Shown here piece by piece: positions 31,304-35,439 of a stretch of DNA of 35,439 bases (its first letter is position 1; each line of letters starts with the position of its first letter). Source of the DNA: DATEJJ01 sp039649115 (GTDB taxonomy: Bacteria; Actinomycetota; Actinomycetes; Mycobacteriales; Micromonosporaceae); contig JBBWZQ010000111.1 of NCBI GenBank assembly GCA_039649115.1, positions 1 to 35,439 on the forward strand, written 5' to 3'. Position numbers and translations under genes: made by a program. The notes beneath the pieces are model-generated. The model made no database searches and was not told where the DNA came from. It was given only the letters and a program-made list of their open reading frames with translations.

Positions 31304-32701
31304 ATGGCCAGGTCGGCACGGCGAAGACTGCTGTCCGCGGGGCTGGGGACGGTGGCCCTGGCCGCCGCCACCGCGTCCGTGTTGCTCCAGCCAGGTACCG
31401 CCTCGGCGGCCACCTACTCCGGCTATGCCATGGCCTACTTCACCGAGTCGCCCAACACCAACGGCGCCAACTACGGCCTGCACCTGGCGGTCAGCTCCGA
31501 CGGCCTGAACTGGACACCGCTGAACCAGAACAACCCGGTGGTCACCCCCACGCAGGGCACCGGCGGCCTGCGGGACCCGTTCATCCTGCGCAAGCAGGAC
31601 GGCACCTTCGAGATCCTGGCCACCGACCTGACCGGCACCAACTTCGGCCTGAACAACCAGTTCATCCACGTGTGGCAGTCCACCGACCTGCGTACGTTCA
31701 CCAACTACCACCGGCTGAAGGTGCACTCGCTGTCGACGCACTCCTGGGCACCGGAGGCATTCTGGGACGCCGGCCGCGGCCAGTACGCCATCATCTTCTC
31801 GGCGAGCAACGGCAGCCACGACGTGATCATGGTCGACTACACCACGGACTTCGCCAGTGTCACCGGGCCGCAGACGTTCTTCGACCCGGGCTACGCCGCC
31901 ATCGACGGCGACCTCATCTCCAACGGCGGCACCAACTATCTGTACTTCAAGAACAACACGAACGGCTCGCTCCTCGGCGCGCGGTCGAGTTCGTTGAACC
32001 CGGGCAGCTTCAGCATCTACACCAGCGCCATCTCCCCGGGTCGGGGCGTCGAGGCGCCCGAAATGATCAAGTCCGTCACCTCGAACACGTGGTACATGTG
32101 GGGCGACACGTACAACCCCAACGGGCGCTTCTTCTCCTGGCAGACCACCAACCTGGACAGCGGCTCCTGGACCCCGCAGAACGACCGGGCGTACACGCAG
32201 CCGCTGAACTCGAAGCATCCCGGCATCACCGCGATCACCGCCACCGAGATGTCCAACCTGCTCGCCACCTGGGGCTCGCCGGGCTGGAACCGGCTGAAGT
32301 CCTACAACTTCCCGGGCCGGTACGTGCGGCACCAGAACAACGTGGGCCGGATCGACACCTACCCGTTCGACCCGTACCAGGACCAGCAGTGGAAGCTGGT
32401 CGCCGGGTTGTCCGACCCGGCCGGAGTGTCCTTCCAGTCGGTCAACTTCCCGAGCATGTACCTGCGGCAGTCCAACTTCGCCGTGGTGCTGAACACCAAC
32501 GACAACTCCAGCACGTTCAAGGCGGACGCGACCTTCTACCGGACGGCCGGCTTCGCGGACCCGTCCTGGACGTCGTTCCGGTCCGCCAGCAATCCGACCC
32601 GGTACCTCAGGCACGCCAACTTCGTGCTGCGCATCGACCCGATCACGAGCAGTTCTTCGACGACCGACAAGCAGGACTCCACGTTCCGCGTCGGGTACTG
32701 A
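31304..32701 (+). CDS. Secreted GH43 glycosidase with AbfB (CBM42-like) domain
   Basis: A 465-residue exported enzyme. Signal peptide about residues 1-36 (RRRLLSAGLGTVALAAATASVLLQPGTASA). Residues 37-330 form a five-bladed GH43 propeller: GYAMAYFTESPNTNGANYGLHLAVSSDG, GGLRDPFILRKQDGTFEILATDL, HSWAPEAFWD and RGVEAPEMIKS. The C-terminal 130 residues are an AbfB-type arabinose-binding domain (LKSYNFPGRYVRHQNNVGRID, FPSMYLRQSNFAVVL, NPTRYLRHANFVLRID, three internal repeats). It probably trims arabinose or galactose from arabinogalactan or arabinoxylan; exact specificity is uncertain. ATG 31304 follows AGAGAGG. LacI-type palindromes upstream imply sugar induction. Confidence 0.9.
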   Translation: MARSARRRLLSAGLGTVALAAATASVLLQPGTASAATYSGYAMAYFTESPNTNGANYGLHLAVSSDGLNWTPLNQNNPVVTPTQGTGGLRDPFILRKQDGTFEILATDLTGTNFGLNNQFIHVWQSTDLRTFTNYHRLKVHSLSTHSWAPEAFWDAGRGQYAIIFSASNGSHDVIMVDYTTDFASVTGPQTFFDPGYAAIDGDLISNGGTNYLYFKNNTNGSLLGARSSSLNPGSFSIYTSAISPGRGVEAPEMIKSVTSNTWYMWGDTYNPNGRFFSWQTTNLDSGSWTPQNDRAYTQPLNSKHPGITAITATEMSNLLATWGSPGWNRLKSYNFPGRYVRHQNNVGRIDTYPFDPYQDQQWKLVAGLSDPAGVSFQSVNFPSMYLRQSNFAVVLNTNDNSSTFKADATFYRTAGFADPSWTSFRSASNPTRYLRHANFVLRIDPITSSSSTTDKQDSTFRVGY

Positions 32702-32722
32702 CGGGCGTACCCGGATGGGAAG

Positions 32723-32756
32723 TTTGAATCGTTCCATCGGCCAACTGTGCTAGGCT
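32723..32756 (+). promoter_or_regulatory. Promoter and probable self-operator of the LacI gene
   Basis: TTTGAATCGTTCCAT at 32723-32737 is an imperfect LacI-type palindrome with central CG. Downstream, TGTGCTAGGCT ends at 32756, an extended -10 (TGC then TAGGCT). The arrangement suits autoregulation of the LacI protein started at 32799. Confidence 0.5.
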
Positions 32757-32798
32757 CCCGGCACCTTGCGGAATGTGTGGGGGACGAGGCTCGGCAAC

Positions 32799-33812
32799 GT
32801 GATCAGCATCAAGGACGTGGCGCGGCACGCGGGTGTGTCGGTGGGCACGGTGTCCAACGTGATCAACCGTCCGACCCTCGTCTCGGCCGACATCCGAGCG
32901 CGGGTCACCGCCGCCATCAGCGAGCTGGGCTACGTGCGCAGCGAGTCCGCGCGCCACCTGCGGGCCGGCCGCAGCCGGATCATGGCGCTGCTGGTGCTGG
33001 ACATCGCCAACCCGTTCTTCGTGGACGTGGCGCGCGGCGCCGAACGGGCCGCCCGCGGCGAGGGGCTCGGCGTGATGCTCTGCAACAGCGGGCAGGACCC
33101 GGCGGAGGAGGCCGAGTACCTGTCCCTCTTCGCCGAGCAGCGGGTGCGCGGCGTGCTCATCACCCCGGCCGACGCGGGCGGCGTCAACATCGCCTCCTTC
33201 CGCCGGCACAAGATCCCCTACGTGATGGTGGACCGGGTGGGGCCGTCCGAGGAGTCCTGCTCCGTCTCCGTCGACGACGTGGTCGGCGGCCAGCTCGCCG
33301 GCCAGCACCTGCTGCGCGCCGGGCACACCCAGATCGCGTACATCAGCGGCCCGGACTCGCTGGCGCAGTGCCGCGACCGGCGGGCCGGTGTCACGGCGGC
33401 GGTCGCCGAGGCGGGCCTGCCGGCCGCCGCGCTGACGGTCCTCGAGGTGGACCAGATGACCGTCGCCTCCGGGCGGGACGCGGGCTCCCGCCTGCTCGGC
33501 CTGGCGCACCGGCCGACCGGCGTGTTCTGCATCAACGACCTGGTCGCACTCGGCGTGCTGCAGGCGATGTTCGGGGCCGGGCTGCGGGTGCCCGGCGACA
33601 TGGCGATCGTGGGCTACGACGACATCGAGTTCGCGGCGGCGGCGGCCGTGCCGCTCACCTCGGTGCGGCAGCCGGCTTTCCGGATGGGCCAGACCGCGGC
33701 CGAGCTGCTGATCGAGGAGACCGGCGACGGCGGTGTGGAGCACCGCCACCGCCGCGTGGTGTTCCAACCCGAACTCGTGGTGCGCGCGTCGAGCACCGCA
33801 CGGCGCGGCTGA
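32799..33812 (+). CDS. LacI-family transcriptional regulator
   Basis: A 337-residue repressor. The helix-turn-helix is VISIKDVARHAGVSVGTVSNVINRPTLVSADIRARVTAAISELGYVRSESARHLRAG (residues 1-57, including the hinge helix). The periplasmic-binding-protein-like sensor follows: ALLVLDIANPFFVDVARGAERAARGEGLGVMLCNSG, VMVDRVG, RPTGVFCINDLVALGVLQA and VGYDDIEFAAAAAVPLTSVRQP. Effector is probably a sugar. The recognition helix has Val-Gly where LacI has Tyr-Gln, so it should not prefer the lac-like GTGAGCGCTCAC sites. GTG 32799 fits the family start. Neighbours GH43 (same strand, upstream) and GH51 (convergent) mark it as the local arabinan regulator. Confidence 0.92.
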   Translation: MISIKDVARHAGVSVGTVSNVINRPTLVSADIRARVTAAISELGYVRSESARHLRAGRSRIMALLVLDIANPFFVDVARGAERAARGEGLGVMLCNSGQDPAEEAEYLSLFAEQRVRGVLITPADAGGVNIASFRRHKIPYVMVDRVGPSEESCSVSVDDVVGGQLAGQHLLRAGHTQIAYISGPDSLAQCRDRRAGVTAAVAEAGLPAAALTVLEVDQMTVASGRDAGSRLLGLAHRPTGVFCINDLVALGVLQAMFGAGLRVPGDMAIVGYDDIEFAAAAAVPLTSVRQPAFRMGQTAAELLIEETGDGGVEHRHRRVVFQPELVVRASSTARRG

Positions 33813-33817
33813 GCCCG

Positions 33818-33849
33818 TCCTGCCGGGCGCGGCAGTGCGCCCGGCAGGA
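33818..33849. terminator. Bidirectional terminator between the LacI and GH51 genes
   Basis: TCCTGCCGGGCGC and its exact complement form a 13-bp stem around GGCAGT, starting 5 bp after the LacI stop and ending 9 bp from the GH51 stop. Position between convergent genes supports a terminator for both. Confidence 0.75.
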
Positions 33850-33858
33850 TGAAACGGT

Positions 33859-35439
33859 TCACCTGGCGGTGACCCGCAGGACCGTGACCGAGTTCGGCGG
33901 TACGGTCAGCCGCGAGACCGTACCCAGACCGGTGACCCGCCGGGTCTGCGGCACGATCGCGGTCGGGGTGGCCAGCGTGTTGCGTGCCGAGGGGTCCCCG
34001 GTCAGCTGGATGAGCGCGCCGGAATCGTTGACCGACCGCACCCCGAAGAACGACAGCCGCGCCGACTGGATCTGCGACGTCGGGTTGACGATCTTCACGT
34101 ACAGCGTCGTCACTCCATCGTGGACGGTTCTGGTCACCACCTCCTTGATGGACCCGGCCCCGGTGAGCCGGGCGCCGACCACCTGCGCGCCCAGGTTGGT
34201 GCTGAACATCTGCTGCACCCAGTAGGACGGCGACCCGTACGAGCTGCCCGCGTCGATGCCGATCAGGTTGGTCGGCCAGTTCGGCTGGCCCTCGTGGACG
34301 ATCACCGGTGCGTACATGCTGCCGATGACGATGTCGCTGTTGCGTTCCAGGCCGGTGAGGAAGGCCGCCTCCCCGACCGCGGCGCGCAGCGTACCGGTCG
34401 GGCTGCCGTCGATGCCGCCGTACTCGCCGACGAGCACCTGCGGCCCGTTGCGGTCCACCCGGTCGTAGCGCGCGGAGTTGTCCGAGAACCACGCGGGCGG
34501 GTTGTAGTAGTGGTCGTCGACGAGGTCCGGCGTCGTGCCGGTCGCGGTGCTCGACGCCGCGCCGCCCTGGTACCCGCCGGTCGTGGCGATCACCTTCAAC
34601 TGCGGGTACGCGGACTTGACGGCGTCGTACATCCGCGAGAAGCGCCAGGCGTAGCTGCCCGAGGAGTCGAACCAGTCCTCGTTGCCGACCTCGACGTAGC
34701 GCAGGTCGAACGGCTTCGGGTGCCCGTCCGCCGCCCGCCGGGCACCCCACGGGGTGGAGGTGTCTCCGATCGCGTACTGGATCTCGTCGAGCGCGTCCTG
34801 GATGTAGGCGCCGTAGTCGCTCTCGGACACGTGCTGGCCGTTGAGCGTGTACCCGGCGAACAGCGCGAGCAGCGGCTGCGCGCCGATGTCCTCGGCGAGC
34901 CGGAGGAACTCCAGGATGCCGAACCCGTCGGTGGACCAGTAGCCCCACGCGGTGTTCTGGTGCCCCGGCCGCTGCTCGACCGGCCCGATGGTGTTCTTCC
35001 AGGCGAACCGGGTCGCCAGTGTGTTGCCCTCCAGGTAGTTGCCGCCCGGGACGCGGAACAGTCCAAGGTGGAGGTTGGCCAGCTTGGTCGCGATGTCCGG
35101 GCGCACACCGTTGGGCCGGTTCTTGAACGTCGGCGGGAACAGCGACACCTCGGACAGCCACACATCCTGGCCGCCGGCCGCGCCGACCAGCGACACGACG
35201 ACGCGGTTGTCGGTGGAGGCGGTGATGCCAGCGGGGGTACGGATGGTGAATGTCGACTTGTGCCAGTCCGCGCCGACCGCGTTGCGGACGTTGGTACCGG
35301 CGATGACGGTGCCGTCGGATTTCTCCAGGGTGACCCTGACCACAGTGGACAGTGCGGCGCCGGCCTTGGCGTAGAAGCTGCCCTGGTACGTCGTCGACGG
35401 GGTGGCGGACACGCCGTAGAACCCGACGTTGGCCACGCC
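33859..35439 (-). CDS. Alpha-L-arabinofuranosidase, GH51-like, 3' part
   Basis: The last 525 or more residues of a larger enzyme whose N-terminus lies beyond the window. The visible part starts within a beta-sandwich CBM4/9-like module (SATPSTTYQGSFYAKAGAALSTVVRVTLEKSDGT), then enters the (beta/alpha)8 catalytic domain: NGVRPDIATKLANLHLGLFRVPGGNYLEG, RYVEVGNEDWF (acid/base Glu), and LVGEYGG (nucleophile Glu). The C-terminal beta-sandwich is VVTRTVHDGVTTLYVKIVNPTS and PPNSVTVLRVTAR. Such enzymes release terminal arabinofuranose from arabinan or arabinogalactan and are exported in actinomycetes when a CBM is present. It converges on the LacI gene. Confidence 0.93.
   Translation of the reverse strand, partial: GVANVGFYGVSATPSTTYQGSFYAKAGAALSTVVRVTLEKSDGTVIAGTNVRNAVGADWHKSTFTIRTPAGITASTDNRVVVSLVGAAGGQDVWLSEVSLFPPTFKNRPNGVRPDIATKLANLHLGLFRVPGGNYLEGNTLATRFAWKNTIGPVEQRPGHQNTAWGYWSTDGFGILEFLRLAEDIGAQPLLALFAGYTLNGQHVSESDYGAYIQDALDEIQYAIGDTSTPWGARRAADGHPKPFDLRYVEVGNEDWFDSSGSYAWRFSRMYDAVKSAYPQLKVIATTGGYQGGAASSTATGTTPDLVDDHYYNPPAWFSDNSARYDRVDRNGPQVLVGEYGGIDGSPTGTLRAAVGEAAFLTGLERNSDIVIGSMYAPVIVHEGQPNWPTNLIGIDAGSSYGSPSYWVQQMFSTNLGAQVVGARLTGAGSIKEVVTRTVHDGVTTLYVKIVNPTSQIQSARLSFFGVRSVNDSGALIQLTGDPSARNTLATPTAIVPQTRRVTGLGTVSRLTVPPNSVTVLRVTAR

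Noticed and set aside
1..35439. CRISPR array, tRNA or rRNA genes, prophage or replication origin
   Set aside because: I found no regularly spaced repeats, no cloverleaf with a TTCGA-type arm that I trust, and no integrase or structural phage genes.

Overview
The window is about 70% GC with dense genes, GTG starts, many leaderless-looking starts, Tat/Sec-exported enzymes and several actinobacterial families (DUF4193, SCO6745 family, DUF4082, S53 peptidase, TrmB/LuxR-type regulators). It comes from a filamentous soil actinomycete; the gene set looks most like Micromonosporaceae, but genus cannot be fixed from this sequence alone.

Layout. 1-3.3 kb: the tail of a nitroreductase-like gene, a decayed metallo-beta-lactamase-fold gene, a YCII/DGPF protein, a secreted GH53 endo-galactanase with LacI-type operators, a conserved hypothetical protein and a small decayed fragment. 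3.5-7.8 kb: housekeeping and envelope genes (cold-shock protein, a methyltransferase, DUF4193 and another small protein, a sugar-nucleotide epimerase with an internal Cys/His insert, and a polytopic glycosyltransferase-like protein). 8-11.7 kb: a 1242-residue exported protein with an N,N-dimethylformamidase-like domain and three DUF4082 repeats. 11.8-13.3 kb: a TetR regulator divergent from an SCO6745-family gene with two operators between them. 13.4-15.1 kb: S-adenosylhomocysteine hydrolase, preceded by what reads as an SAH riboswitch joined to an intrinsic terminator. 15.3-17.3 kb: an HtrA-like protease and a secreted cyclophilin, tail to tail. 17.3-21.8 kb: a TrmB/LuxR-type regulator divergent from a translationally coupled pair, an exported protein resembling an S8 protease without its catalytic domain, then an S53 (sedolisin) protease. 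21.8-23.3 kb: a scar with recombinase and transposase remnants, in which an inverted pair of transposase fragments brackets a methyltransferase gene. 23.6-26.4 kb: a Tat-exported phospholipase C overlapping tail to tail with an ArsR-SRPBCC fusion regulator. 26.5-31.1 kb: valyl-tRNA synthetase, a secreted endonuclease/phosphatase-fold protein, and an F420-dependent-reductase-like protein. 31.3 kb to the end: a GH43-AbfB enzyme, a LacI regulator and a GH51 arabinofuranosidase that runs off the window.

How the genes work together. The GH53, GH43/CBM42 and GH51 enzymes form a secreted kit for plant arabinogalactan, split over both ends of the window. Their upstream palindromes fall into different LacI-type classes, so more than one regulator is implied, while only one LacI gene lies in the window. 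Secreted proteases, phospholipase and a phosphodiesterase-fold protein fit a saprophytic lifestyle. The most notable regulatory element is the ahcY leader. The most notable candidate system is the coupled S8-like and S53 pair with its adjacent regulator.
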